From: Bilabrum cf. latius
Taxonomy: Eukaryota > Bigyra: Bicosoecida > Bigyra > Bicosoecida
NCBI GenBank assembly: GCA_965178125.1
Contig: OZ237754.1
Location: forward strand, 744,001-808,000
Direction of reading: 5' to 3'
DNA length: 64,000 nt
This document shows positions 35,401 to 46,787 of the stretch, piece after piece (the first letter of the stretch is position 1; every line of letters begins with the position of its first letter). The position numbers and the translations under genes are program-made. Under the pieces are notes generated by a model. It searched no databases and was not told where the DNA came from. It saw only the letters and a list, made by a program, of their open reading frames with translations.

Positions 35401-36087
35401 GCGAGCCAGGAGTCCGAGGGAAGGATCGAAGATGAAGATTAGGGAGGCGGGGCACAGCCGCTGCCGCTGGACGCAGCCGAGGTGCGAGCCGGCCGCAAGC
35501 GCACTCGGCGCGCCATGCGACTGGCAGCCTCAGTCGCCGACCGCATGGCAACAGAGTGCGTTGAGTCGTACCTCACGGGTCGATCGGAGCCGTTGGGGAA
35601 CAAGGGGGAGGCGGGTCGGGCAGACATCTCCGACGGTTGGCGGGAGAAGCGGGACGTGCTTCGAGGGCTCCTGGCGGGCCTGCTGCGGGGGAGGGCGGGT
35701 GCTATCGAGGCGGTGTGCCGTGGTGCTGGGGTTCTCGGGCTGGAGGAACAAGAGGTGTTGCGGGACTGCGGGCTGGAGGGGGCAAGTGACGGTGGCAGTG
35801 ATGGTGTGACGAGTGATGCGGTGCGACAGTGGATGGCAGGGCGCATCCTGGGGGCCCCTCATGCCGTCCGCTGCGTGGCCAGGCCCAAGGACATCTTGTC
35901 TGGGTCGATGGGGCTTCAGGGAAAGGGGGCCGTGTCCGGGTGGTCGGACAAGTCGCGCGGCACGGTTGAGGGGACGGCTGAGGGGGGCAGTGCACCCGAG
36001 AGGCTCATGCTGCTGCAGCATGCCGCTGCGGTGTGCGCTGCGGGGCTAGAGGTGCAGGACGATGTCGCGCGCGAGATTTTGTCGTGA
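32419..36087 (+). CDS. 1,222-residue protein of unknown function
   Basis: Open frame from ATG 32419 to TGA 36085 that reads through six TAG codons (32656, 32692, 33127, 33517, 33529, 35440); no TAA or TGA interrupts it. The N-terminus is acidic with a FESS-DDIFGDF-like stretch. The middle is Ser/Gly/Ala low complexity. Three ordered blocks are visible: RLRLARWGRALRWLARATVL near 33390, a helical block near 34200-34500 (GINARRQRRVLLSRQAGREA, then LADAIIRDVESSRPLL and FPEAAALRVSVRLLAPR), and a C-terminal helical block after 35480 (RAMRLAASVADRMATECVE, then LRGLLAGLLRGRAGAIEAV). A Lys/Arg-rich segment near 33610 could be a nuclear signal. I do not recognise a family. Contains one copy of the GTGTGACGAGTG word (35804) and several GGGAACA words. 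Confidence 0.7.
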
Positions 36088-36236
36088 TTGAGGTGCTGTC
36101 ACGATATGTGTATGCCAGTGGTACGCATGAGTGTTTAGGGCCCCTGTGTGCCTTCTAGCATTTATAGCGTGCCAAATGGATTCGGCGGAATTTTGGATCA
36201 TATTGATCGTAGATCTACTCCAACAAGGAAGGCAGT

Positions 36237-38309
36237 ATGTGGTCACAGATGGCTGCTGTCATGCTCACTGCGAGTATGTATGGGTACTCGTTGGCAAGCC
36301 CAGCTGGGCCTACTTTTAAGGCAACAGTGTCACAGGTGGGGAAATTTTCCGAGCCTCTGTCTCGCGCGGTACTGCAACTGTCTTGCTTATCGCGCGTGCT
36401 TGCTTATCGCGCGTTCAGTGAATTATGAGGCGCAACTGCGGAGTCATACCCTGTAAACAATCCGCATAAGCTCATATTTGGGGAACTTGCTGCGATGTTT
36501 TGCGCAGAATGGCGTATTTCCCAACATTGCATTCACCGCCGAATCAGGACCGAAGCGATCAGAGGCCGGGATCGGGGCCATGATGGCTTGGGCCGACAAG
36601 CTGTACGTCATATCATATCTGTCAGTGCCTTCTGGTGAGTTAAATTTGATGGCAGACGAAGCTGCGTGATTTCACAGTTGGCGCGTCATTCTATGTAGAT
36701 CAACCAAGTCTCTATGCACTCTTTTTGCAGCCGGCAACGGTACGTACCTTGCTAGCATTGACAAAGGCATGGACATGACCATAGAAAGGTACCACTCCGT
36801 AAGTTGTGGGCTCCTGTTCCTGAGTTTGCCCGTTTCATGCGCAGTTGCAGTTTGAGCGCATCTCGGCTCGGCATTGCATTATATCAAAGCGTACACCGCA
36901 GTCCTGCTACGCAAACCGAATGATCCACCCGGGAACGAACCAGATGGTCATCGGCCCGTTCGTCGTGTCGGACACCGGCGCCATCCGCACCATCGAGCCT
37001 CTTTTTAACAAGGTCCGCCTGGGAGCCATGGCCCTCGACATCAAGGACCCGGACGAGAGCGTCCTCATGGTTTCCATGGACGGCCCCTTGTTCCGCGTCA
37101 ACATGCAAACCCTGGAGACCGTGCAGCTGTTCGACCTCGCGACCACTCTGGGCATGAAGGAGCAGCCCCACTTCAAGGCGGCCTGGACCGTCAACGGGGT
37201 CTTCTACGTCGGGGCGAACACGTGGGACGAGGCGGATTTCGTCGAGCAGGTGAGGTTCTTCCATTTTATGTGCGAGCAGATCGTAACGTATCATCAGCAG
37301 CCGCAGCCACTGCCATGACAGCGATGCTTTGGCACCTCCACAACCCCCTCCCTACTCACAACCAACCCACACTTTCAACTTGCTCCCGCTACCAGTGTCG
37401 CAAGTCTTCATCTATCCATCGCAGCCCAACATGCACCACGGGGGGCGATTCGCCTCGTGGGACGGCGGCTCGGGCAACGACAGCTGGACCATCATCAGCA
37501 CCGACAGCACCGTCGAGATCGCGTCGAGGTTCAACTTCGGCAAGGTCCTGTTCGTCCTGCAGCTGGACGACGCGTCCGTGATCCTGCGTGTGAAGGACCT
37601 AGGTGACGGAGCCGACGTCTCCTACGACAAGGACTGGCAGATCTACAGGCTGCCCCGAGCCACCTCGACTCAGAACCACCTGTGGTCATGCGAGTGGCCC
37701 AGGATCAGGGAGGTCATCACGGAGAGATACCTCATGAACGGATACGGTCTCATCTACGAGCTATCCGCGCTGGGGTATGACGGGGCCGTGTGGGGCGTCA
37801 AGCCGATCTCTCAGACGCTGCGCATCATCCCAGACTGGACCCAGTTCGCTGGCTTCCTGGTCCTCGGCTCCAACCAGAACAGCCCCATCTTCGACAACAA
37901 CCTGGTGACGGGCCAGGCCCAGAGTGGGCTCCTGTTCACGTACGAAGACGCGCTGTGGGACTTCGGGAAGCCCCAGGGCTGGGGCGGGCCGTGGAGGTAT
38001 GACGTGGTGAGCGCGGGGGAGGCCTCTGACCCGTACCTCATGACCGGCTTCGACAAGAAGATGGCGCACTTCCGGTGCGACGCACTGAGGGGCTCCGAGG
38101 CTGCGGCCGGCGGGTCCAATTTCACCATCCAGGTGGATTTCCTGGGCCAGTCTGGCCACCTCGAGACGCCCTGGAACGACTACCTCACGCTGCCCGTGCC
38201 TGCTGGAGGGTACGCCTACCACACGTTCCCCGCCGGATTCAGCGCGCACTGGGTGCGTGTCGTGAGCAGTGCTCCGTGCAATGCCACGGCGTGGTTCACG
38301 TACACCTGA
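36237..38309 (+). CDS. Secreted protein of an uncharacterised family also seen in bacteria
   Basis: 527 residues in five exons: join(36237..36335, 36508..36634, 36731..36798, 36845..37249, 37425..38309), introns of 172, 96, 46 and 175 nt, all GT-AG, ending in TGA. The first exon encodes a likely signal peptide (MWSQMAAVMLTASMYGYSLA). The mature protein is beta-rich and carries motifs I associate with a family of unannotated proteins known mainly from bacteria: SEAGIGAMMAWADKLYVISY, SCYANRMIHPGTNQMVIGPF, HGGRFASWDG, EWPRIREVITERYLMNGYGL, WGVKPISQTLRIIPDW, GKPQGWGGPWRYDVV and DPYLMTGFDKKMAHFRCD. The repetition pattern suggests a beta-propeller, but the activity is unknown. No TAG codons and no low-complexity insertions. 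The first exon rests on one weak GTGGGG donor and is less certain than the rest. Confidence 0.82.
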
Positions 38310-38393
38310 TCGAGTGGATTGGCTGGCGAAAGTTCGTCTAGGTTCGAATGTCGTTGCTTAGGATATATTCGTCAGGTTTAGAGTCGTGGTGGC

Positions 38394-38399
38394 AATAAA
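38394..38399 (+). terminator. Candidate poly(A) signal AATAAA
   Basis: AATAAA 85 bp after the stop of the secreted-protein gene and two bases before the convergent FAN1 stop codon. If used, the plus-strand transcript would end inside the FAN1 3' coding sequence. Confidence 0.35.
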
Positions 38400-38400
38400 G

Positions 38401-41400
38401 TCACCATCTTTGCACAATCGCCTGCCTCGCCCTTTGCAGTCCTTCCCGTTTGCCCCCTCGCTTGGGCTCCTCCACCTTGTTCAGGTCGGTGAGGCACCCG
38501 CCCTCGCACAACACCCGCAACCAGGCCCTCTGCTTGTCGGCAAGCACGTCCCGCGGCCCCTTAACCTCCACAAATCTGCACTCGTAGCATGCGCCCGGCA
38601 CCAGCCTCAGCCAGCCAGCCCGACCATCGCACTGCAAGCGATTCGATAGATCGTGCACCGCAGCGCCTTGGCATTGCTCCCTGGATCCCCTGCTGGGGAA
38701 CAGCACCCTCCACAGCGTCAGGTCGGGCAAACCGCTCCTGTAGTGCCTGTAGTCCCAGCACAGCGCATCCAGGACGTGGGCCAGCACCGGGCCGCCCATG
38801 CACACAGCGAGGAGCTGCAGCAGGGCAACCGGGAGCCTCCTCCGCGACCCAGCCACCTGGGCCCTCTTGTTCCCCCGGCGACAGGTCCTCATCTCTGCAT
38901 CGCAGGCCAGGCCCACTTCCACCACGAGCTCCTCCGCGCCCATCCGCGCGATCGAGAGCACACGCCCGCGGATCGACTCCTGCCGCTTGGAGTAGAACTC
39001 GGGGCAGTGGGGCAGGTCCAGCGGACCAGTCTGGTACGGGCATGCAAAGGCGCCGGGCACCGTCCCGTCCCACAGCACGTCGCTCATCAGCAGCCTGAAC
39101 AGGGCCAGCACTGGTGCGCCCTCGCAGTGCAGGCCACGCCAGCCACCCTGCGAGCAGTAGTGCTGGAGGGCCAGCTCTTCCACGCTCACCCGTAGGCGGC
39201 CAGCGCTCGCGTTCCCGCCCCGTCCTCTCCCCCACGCGCTCCTGTACGCATCGTCCTCGAGTGAAGCGAAGGGGTTCTCGGGATCGATACCCGATCGAGG
39301 GCCCGTCCGCCTGGGCATCGCAGCTGGCCGGGGAGGACGACCTTTAGCAGGACGACCAACAGGGGGAGGAGGGGCCGGTTGAGCGGAACTCGCGCCGGGG
39401 TCATGGCACTTCATCTTGTTCTAGGCGTTTGGGCCTGGTGTAGCTGCTGTGTGGGTGCTGGGGTGCGCCTTGTCTCCTGGAGTGCTGGCGGTGGATGCAG
39501 CTCTTGAGGTTGTCACGTCTGCTTCAGGGGCGCGTGCCATTTCTGTCGCTGGCAGGCGGTCTCCAGCCTAGGTACCGGTGCCATATGCGCGGTTTCCCCC
39601 CGGCAAGGGCGCGACTGTGCGGGCTTTTTCTTTTCCCGACATCGCCTCTTCTTCCTCTTCGCACCAGCAACCGAGCGACTCCTGGAATGCGTCAGAGGCA
39701 TCTGTCTGCAAGCCGATGCAGTGGCACACCCAGTCCGTGATGTTGATCCACCTTCCTTGGGAGGCGCCAGTCTTCTAGTCGCCCTGCCCATCGGTGCTAC
39801 TAGCCTGCGATATGGCCAGATCCACGACGTCTGAGCTCGAGCCACGCCCTTCAGTGGCTAGCGGCTGCTGCCGAGTTCCCACCCTACCATCAGCACCAAT
39901 TTGACCCTCTGCATTGCCACTGATAACATCTTCAGCATCCACTCTGTCGCGCTAAATCGTCTAGTCCGGTCGCCCTGAGGCTGGCTGGCTGAGCCAGCCC
40001 AGCGGTGCGCCCTCCCTCTCTACCTAGTGCACCTGAGCGATCCGATCCACCGGTGGATTGGCAAGGCGCACGGCGTACAGGTTTGGTCTGGGCCTGCGTG
40101 GCCCAGTCCTGCAGCCACCATGCGCTTCCTTGTCTCTCACGTCCTGCCCAAGGGCTGCATCGGCCGCGCACTCGACCGTAGGCATGCCTTGGCTTGTAGC
40201 CACTTTCACCACTGCGATGCCTGCATCGGTCCCTTCGGCCATGGTCACTGCTAGTCGTTGCGATGCACCATCATATGGACCCCCTGTATTCTCGCCCGGT
40301 GCTGCACCCTGCAGCTCGAGCAGCATGCCGCGCCCGTCGTTCTCCGTGTCGATCCCCACGAACCTGGACTGTTCCCCAACCTTCCTGTTGAGCGGCCGCC
40401 CAACGATCGTCGTCACACGTAGGGGGCGCGCGTGCCACTGCTCCTTGTGCACCACCGTGTCAGTCTTACCATGCCATTCCACCTTGGTTCTTCCGGGCAA
40501 ACTACCAGCCTGTGCCGCCCCACTGGCACCCCTACCCATGTGAGGTGCACAATGGCCAGCACTAGCACCAGCACCAGCACCAGCACTAGCACCAGCGCCA
40601 GCACCAGCACCAGCACTAGATCTAGCAGAGAGAATGTCGTACAGCTCTGCTCCCGCCGGGGTGGCGAAGCCCCCTGCAAATGAACCCCAGGCAAGGCTTG
40701 CCGTTTGCATCTCGCGAGCAGCATCCGAGCCAATGGGACTTCCAGCCGGGGATGGATTGCCCTACCTGAAGCCCTCACGGGCTGACTCCTCGGTAGCGGG
40801 AGCGGCCAGCGCCAGGTTCAGCTGGAACCCATGACCAAGCGCGGCTGCTGCTGCTTTCTTCAGGCCACCTGCCGCCTTGCGAGCAAGTTGTCTTGCCGCG
40901 CTTTCGTCCTGCGAGCCCATGGTCGAGTCATCGGTATCGCCCGGTGCCACTGCTCTACCATGCTCTGCTGCATCATCACCCTTGTGCCGCTCATGGTCCA
41001 GGTGGTGGCTGGCTGCTGCTGATTCTTTTTCTTGCAATACTGCGGGGGCAGCGATTCGAGTAATGGTGGACACCTGCTGCAGGTGATCCGGTAGACGAGA
41101 CGCCAGCCCGGGGTATGACTACCTGAGTCGGGCCACCCTCCGCACGAGATAAAGCCTGTCACCACCCCTCACTGCAGGGTCCATGGCGCCCTCCACGCTT
41201 GCTGCCAGCCCCTGCGCGATCCTGCCGCAGTGGTGCAGGTCCACGCACAGGCGCTGCCACCACCGGCCACGCCTGTGCGGCTGGTACGGCGAGGCGAGCA
41301 GCTGCCGCAGCAGAGGGACAGCGAACGCGTGCATCCCCAGCCTCTCCAGAGGATCAATGGCGTCCCATACCACCGAAGCGAAGTGTGCTCCCGGCTCGAA

Positions 41401-43257
41401 GGAGCGCAACGAGGGCAGCCCGGCGAGCTCCTGCGCGATGAACGGCGAGTCCGTGCTATGTTGTATCGGCTCCGAATCCAGGGTGCTGGCTTGAATGGCA
41501 GCACACCCGGGGGCTGTCATGCGCGGGTTGCTCATGCACAGCTGCATGCAGCAGGCGGCTCGCAGTGCCACTGGCAGGACCTGGGGGCTACGTTGTAGCA
41601 CTGCAGCAAGAGTGTCTGCATCCACGCGTTGGTCGCAAGGCGCATCTTTCCCCGATTTTAGTGCGTCAAAATTGCCCTTGCTCGTGCTTTCACAGCCAGA
41701 CCCGCGTTGGTGTGCAGCGCCAGTCATGCTGCTGCCCACCGCCGTCTCGCTACCACCCCCTTCGATCGAGTAGCCACACAGGGCGGACAACGCGACCAGC
41801 GGCGCGCGCCCCGCCACTGTCCGCCCGCACTGAAGGAGAGCTCGCACGGCACCGTCCGATCGGAGCAGTGAGGCACCGTGCAGCAGGCTGGCGAACCTCA
41901 CCTGCTCACTGGGCGGCACCCCCAGGTGCTCGATGCCGGCCTCCTGGCTCGCTGGGGTCTCGCTCGGGATCTCGTCATCGTCATTGTCATCGTTATTGTC
42001 TTGCTGCTCAAAGCCGTCTGCAGAGTTCCCTCCAGGTTCTATGTGTGCACCAGGAGAGACAGAAGAGCGTGAGGAAGAACTACTAGCCCCAGCCCCAGTC
42101 ATCGACCTAGGAGATTTGCGCCTCCTGCCGCCGGTGACATTGTATTCCCGCACCTCGGCTGGCCGTGCTCGCTTGCTGCCCACTGGGACCACCGATTTCG
42201 GTTTGTTGCGCCTGCTGCTGAGTATACCACCTATTCCTGTGCTCGGTGTTGCAGCGGACGACTGGGTTTTCGATCGCGACTACGCAGGCCGAGGCGCACT
42301 CGCAGCGCCCCCACGCTTCTCGCCAGACATCTAAGAAGTACTCCAGGAGGAAGACACTGATTCTAACTGTGATGAGTGCGCTCTCTCCTCCCCATCCACG
42401 AGCGGGAGCCTGCCCTATCTCGCTAGCACGGTGGCGGGGAGTGCAGGCAACCCGTCCAGCTGTTGCATCTCGTATGCCATCGCGCCTGACGCACGCACCT
42501 GCCTGTCGAATGCGTCAGCCCACTCTAGAGCACTGACCCAGGGAAGGGATCGGATCACCGGGTGCATTCGTGGGAGGGCTATAGGGGGGTCAGCAGGTGC
42601 AGAGCCAGCTGGTGCGTGCCCGACGGGTGGTGGTGGGGACAATGCCGCACCGTTCAAACCGCCCTGTCTTGAACAGCCTGGACTCCCTTCGGGCATCGTG
42701 GGCTCCCTGGCGTACATGGTTCCAAACACATCCAAGAGGGCAGGGTGCGTGTTGCTCAAGGCACGGCTGTCACCATGGCACGCGCCGCACATGGCGGCAC
42801 TGATAGGGTTGCTTGCGCACGCTCCCACGTCATCGGCAGCAGCACCGGTCCGATGCGCGCCCCACGCCACTCGAACCAGCGCATCTCCATCTCCACCTCC
42901 ACCATCTTCAGAGGGACCCGTCAGGTCGACTTCACCGGCTGCTCCCGCAGCATCGCCGCTGCTATCGTCACCAGTGTGCTTGCCCCAGGCACCAGCACCC
43001 AGCCGCACGGCAGCAGCCATGGACGCCAGCGGCTACAGCTTGTGTTCCCCAGCATCTTCGTCCATCGGAGTCCAGTTGAGCCCGCTCTAGGCCCCCTCAG
43101 CCCCGTAAGGGCTCCCAGGTGCGGTCGCGTAGAATAGTCTGAGCATGCGATTGATGTGCGCAAGCGGCTCCTCGGCCAGTCGAACAAGGAGCGGGGGATC
43201 TCCGCCGCCGTTCTTGGGCCTTGCAGAGCTACCAATACTACCGATGGGCCTTGCAGA

Positions 43258-43292
<35 letters not shown>

Positions 43293-46200
43293 CCACCTTC
43301 CCACTGGTCGTACAGGTCGGTGCTCCAGTGGAGGCGGGCTGCCGGTTTCCTGCACGGTCAAGGACGGCGCCTTCAGAGTCGCTGCTTGAGTCCGAGTCGG
43401 ACAGCAAGTCAACCACACTGCTGCTATCACTATTGCCACTACCACGGTCCGCAGCACCTGTTTTTGCAGTGGCTGTACAGCCCTTCTCTAGCTTGTCACC
43501 GTCCCGCTACACGGCCCATGACAGGATGCTTGCCTTCGCGTCCTTGCCCGCGAGAGCCCTCTGCTGCGCCTGCTCTCTGGCCCTTGTGCGCCGCTCCCGG
43601 TTGCGGACGGCTCGGATCGCCGCGAAGTCCACCCTCCCGCTGGATTGGTTCTCCCAAACCGCTGGCCCCGAGCGACTTGACCCGGCTGAGACTGTTTGTG
43701 CTTCGCCGGCCTGGGGAATATTCGCATCGGTGTTTGTGCTTCGCATCGGTGTGCTCGGATTAGTGACGACCGTATCAATTGGCTCAGCCTTTGCCACATG
43801 CCGCTATCTATTCGCCAGCTTCAATGCATGCTGGGTCTCATCCACTGCCATGCCTCGCTTGCAGGCCGCCAGTACCGCCCGTTCCAGAGGTGGGTACCCT
43901 CCCAGCACTGTCTTCTGGGTCAGGCATCGCCATCGCAACCAAGCCAGGAGCAGTGGCCTCTCCGTGAGCGGGCGCACATCGGCGACTGGTGAGTCGTCCC
44001 CGTCCCCGTCCCCGTTCTCGTCGTCGTCGTCGTCGTCCTCGTCCTCGTCATCATCGGTTGGACTTGAAGTGCCGGAATCTACATCTAGATCCACATCGTC
44101 GCCTTCTTCGTCTGCAGCTGCGACGGTGCTGCCAACTTTGTCATCGTCATTGGTACAACCGACATCATCGGCAACATGAGATCGGTCACTCCCTTCGGCT
44201 GACTGCACGACATTGGTGGCACGGCCTGTTTCAATGGTGCGCACTGGCGCTCCGCCATCACCCGATGCTGAGCGCACAAAAGCACCTGTCGCTGCCACAT
44301 TCGTAGTGCCATCGTCTCGTTTCCCCGCAAGCGGCGATTCTGCAAGCTACTCGCTGCCTGTCGCTGTCGCCTCGTCTCCGCTAGACGCTTCGAAATCGGA
44401 GTCGTCGGACAGCAGGTCTACCATCGCTGGCTGCTGCTGCTTCTACTTTTGCCGCTTCTGTAGGTTTACCATCGCTGGCTGCTGCTGCTGCTGCCCGCAG
44501 TCCTCGCTAGCTCCAGCGAGTTGCGTCATGGAGCCTGGCTGGCAAGTGCTAGCGTGAAACGTGGATCTTTGCCCGGACACCCCACCGGTGGATCGAGGCG
44601 GTGCTTGCTGTTGGGCTATAGCCGGTGGCATGGGGTCTGGCTCATCCCCGCGGCGCTGCCTTGGTGTGCTAGCTGGGCTAGGGGTGACGTCACCTGTTGT
44701 TCTAGTACCGGAGGTCGCATGGGCTCGTTGCATCGTAATGCGGTGCGACAGACTGGGCAGAATGGGCATCAGCAGTGCGTCAACGTCAGCCTATCGCCCC
44801 CGTGTACTTGCAGCGGGCACTTGTCCGCCACTTGGTGGTGGATCCGGCGAGCCCCGTGTGCGGCTGGAGCTGCTTGCTGCCGCATCCATGGAGGCTATGA
44901 AGCTTCCTGTGGTAGAACTGTCCGTCAGTAGCGGCTGTTGCATCCCAACAATGGATGATTTGTCACTGACAGCACCCAGCGAGCTCAATCGGCGCTCCGC
45001 CCCAGGACTCAAGGCCCCTCTTGCCTACAGCTAAGCGCTGGCATGCAGGAACCGGCTGCGCTTCACTGCAGCTGCCTGCCTCGCGCTCATGCCCGTACCC
45101 GCGGTGACTGCGACCGCTTGCCCCATCCCTTGGAATCTGCCCAGCTTGGGCTCTTTCCTTCCGCTGCTTGCCGCAGTATGCGCCCCCTGCAGGCCCGTCA
45201 GGAAATGGCGCCGGGGTGGTGCCTGTGTGGCGGCCTCGAGGGGTGCGCCCTCAGCAAGCGCTTTAGGGGTGGCCAAAGTCGCGGTTAGGATCGGATCATT
45301 GGTACCATCATGCGGTGCACCTTCCGTTCCGTTTCTCGTGACTGCCGCGGCGGCCAGTGCCTTCTTTCCCCCCATCCACCCCAGCTGCCTGCACACCTGC
45401 CGCAGCTCCGGCACCCTGAGGACGCGCTCGCACGCCTCCAGTGCGAGCAGCAGAGTAGGGGGTGGGGGCGGGCGGCCGGGCGCTCTGCGATCCGGTGCGT
45501 GGGAATCCACAGACCCTACTCGTCTATGTGATGAAGCCCCGGCCTCGGCCCCGGCCCCGGCCCCGGCCCCGGATGTGGATCCTGCCACATTGTCCACCGC
45601 AGTGGCGGCTCGCAGGCTCGGCAGGCCCCAGGGCTGGTGCCCCCCACGCAGCCTGCCCGTCAGTAAATGCGCGGCGCCGGTTCCGCCAAGGGGTCCACTG
45701 GCTTTGCGCGGTATGACGGGCAGCAGAAACCCCTCGTCCACGAGCTTCTGCAAGACGAGCATGACCCGCCGAGCAGGTGCTCGGATGGCGGGGGCATGGC
45801 CGTCCAGCTCGCCGCACTTGAAGCACCACACGGCCCCGCACCGGAAGGAGCGCCTCGCGGTCGCGAATGCAGCGTCCACGTCAGATTTATCGAACGCGTC
45901 GAAAGGAGACGAAGGGGGCTAATCGACAGCAGAAGAGCTAAGCGAGTCTGCCGCGACCTCTTCAAGTTTTTCGTGCTCTGCCTCGCCGGAAGCAGTTGCT
46001 CGAGGAGAACCTCCGGGCGCGCTCGAGCTGCCCGATCGACCGGACGGTTGAATACCGAGGTGCTCCATGGCAGCGGCAATGATGAGTTGTCTAGCTTCCT
46101 ATCCCATAAATTCGTCGTACTTTGCGAGCGCGTGAGCGCGAAACCACGGGCCTTTTCTACCAATCAGGCGAGCCAACACGCCGAGCTCACAGTCTCCCAA

Positions 46201-46398
46201 CCTAGCCAAGCGCAGCAGCGTGCGGCGCCCGCGTCCGTCAAGTAGATGGGTCAGGTTTTGTTCGTGCAGAAAGGCGGAACAAATCATTCGCAGGTGCAGA
46301 GCATACACTGATAGATCTGAACCGCTGGCCCAGGCTCGAAACTCCTTGGCACTCAAATGCACCGGTCGTGGTACCTGATCTAGCATAGTTCCTGCCAT
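38401..46398 (-). CDS. FAN1: FAN1 structure-specific nuclease with giant insertions
   Basis: Homologue of Fanconi-associated nuclease 1, a 5'-flap nuclease for interstrand-crosslink repair. One open frame of 2,666 codons (human FAN1 1,017 residues), ATG 46398 to TGA 38401, with about 23 TAG and no TAA or TGA. Conserved pieces in order: the NTD helices (YALHLRMICSAFL, LGVLARLIGRKGPWFRAHAL), the SAP-like part (VLRVPELRQVCRQLGWMGGK), LAHINRMLRLFYAT, the TPR segment (RRGRWWQRLCVDLH ... AMDPAVRGGDRLYLVRRVARL, residues about 1700-1760), SVEELALQHYCSQGGWRGLH, and the VRR-NUC core (SGLPDLTLWR, then CRFVEVKGPRDVLADKQRAWL, residues about 2550-2615) with catalytic D, E and K present. Hundreds of Ser/Asp/Ala/Gly residues separate them. 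The N-terminal UBZ of animal FAN1 is not seen. Two SUMO-interaction-like motifs (VDLLSDDSD, VDLLSDSDS) sit in insertions. Confidence 0.93.
40556..40619. repeat. AGCACC hexamer repeat
   Basis: Degenerate tandem hexamers encoding a Gly-Ala tract on the minus strand in a FAN1 insertion. Confidence 0.9.
43258..43291. repeat. CTG triplet repeat
   Basis: CTG run encoding poly-Ser on the minus strand in a FAN1 insertion. Confidence 0.9.
45538..45575. repeat. GGCCCC hexamer repeat
   Basis: GGCCCC units encoding Gly-Ala on the minus strand in a FAN1 insertion. Confidence 0.85.
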
Positions 46399-46787
46399 GT
46401 AAGCACTGGACTATCCAATTTCTATCCCATCGGGTAACTGAGGTGTGTTTTTCTGTGTGTAGGAGGTCCACTTGCTCTGCAATTCCCACGGAGCTACTTC
46501 GTCTGAGCTCATGCCCCGAGGTTGCCTAGGTCCGAAAGCGCCTTAACTAGCATATTCTTGCGATAGTATTCGATATATATATTCGGTCGTCTACTCACCG
46601 CGTTGTGCATGCAAGTCTGTGCTGGGGAGGTGCACTGCACTCATCCTCTGCACACCCCGGATCGTCGGGTTCTGCAATTGAGCTGAGCACAAGAGCTTTG
46701 CATGGTCATGCATATGACTGTAATGAGTATTGTGGATAGGCGTAACGCAAAGTACTGATCCTTGAGTAGTATTGAGAAGCGCCAGGA
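46399..46787. promoter_or_regulatory. Divergent intergenic region FAN1 / FKBP fusion
   Basis: 389 bp between the FAN1 start (-) and the IQ-WW-SAM-FKBP start (+), less GC-rich than its flanks. Presumed bidirectional promoter. The FAN1 frame stays open upstream of the chosen ATG, so part of this interval could be FAN1 5' coding sequence. Confidence 0.4.
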
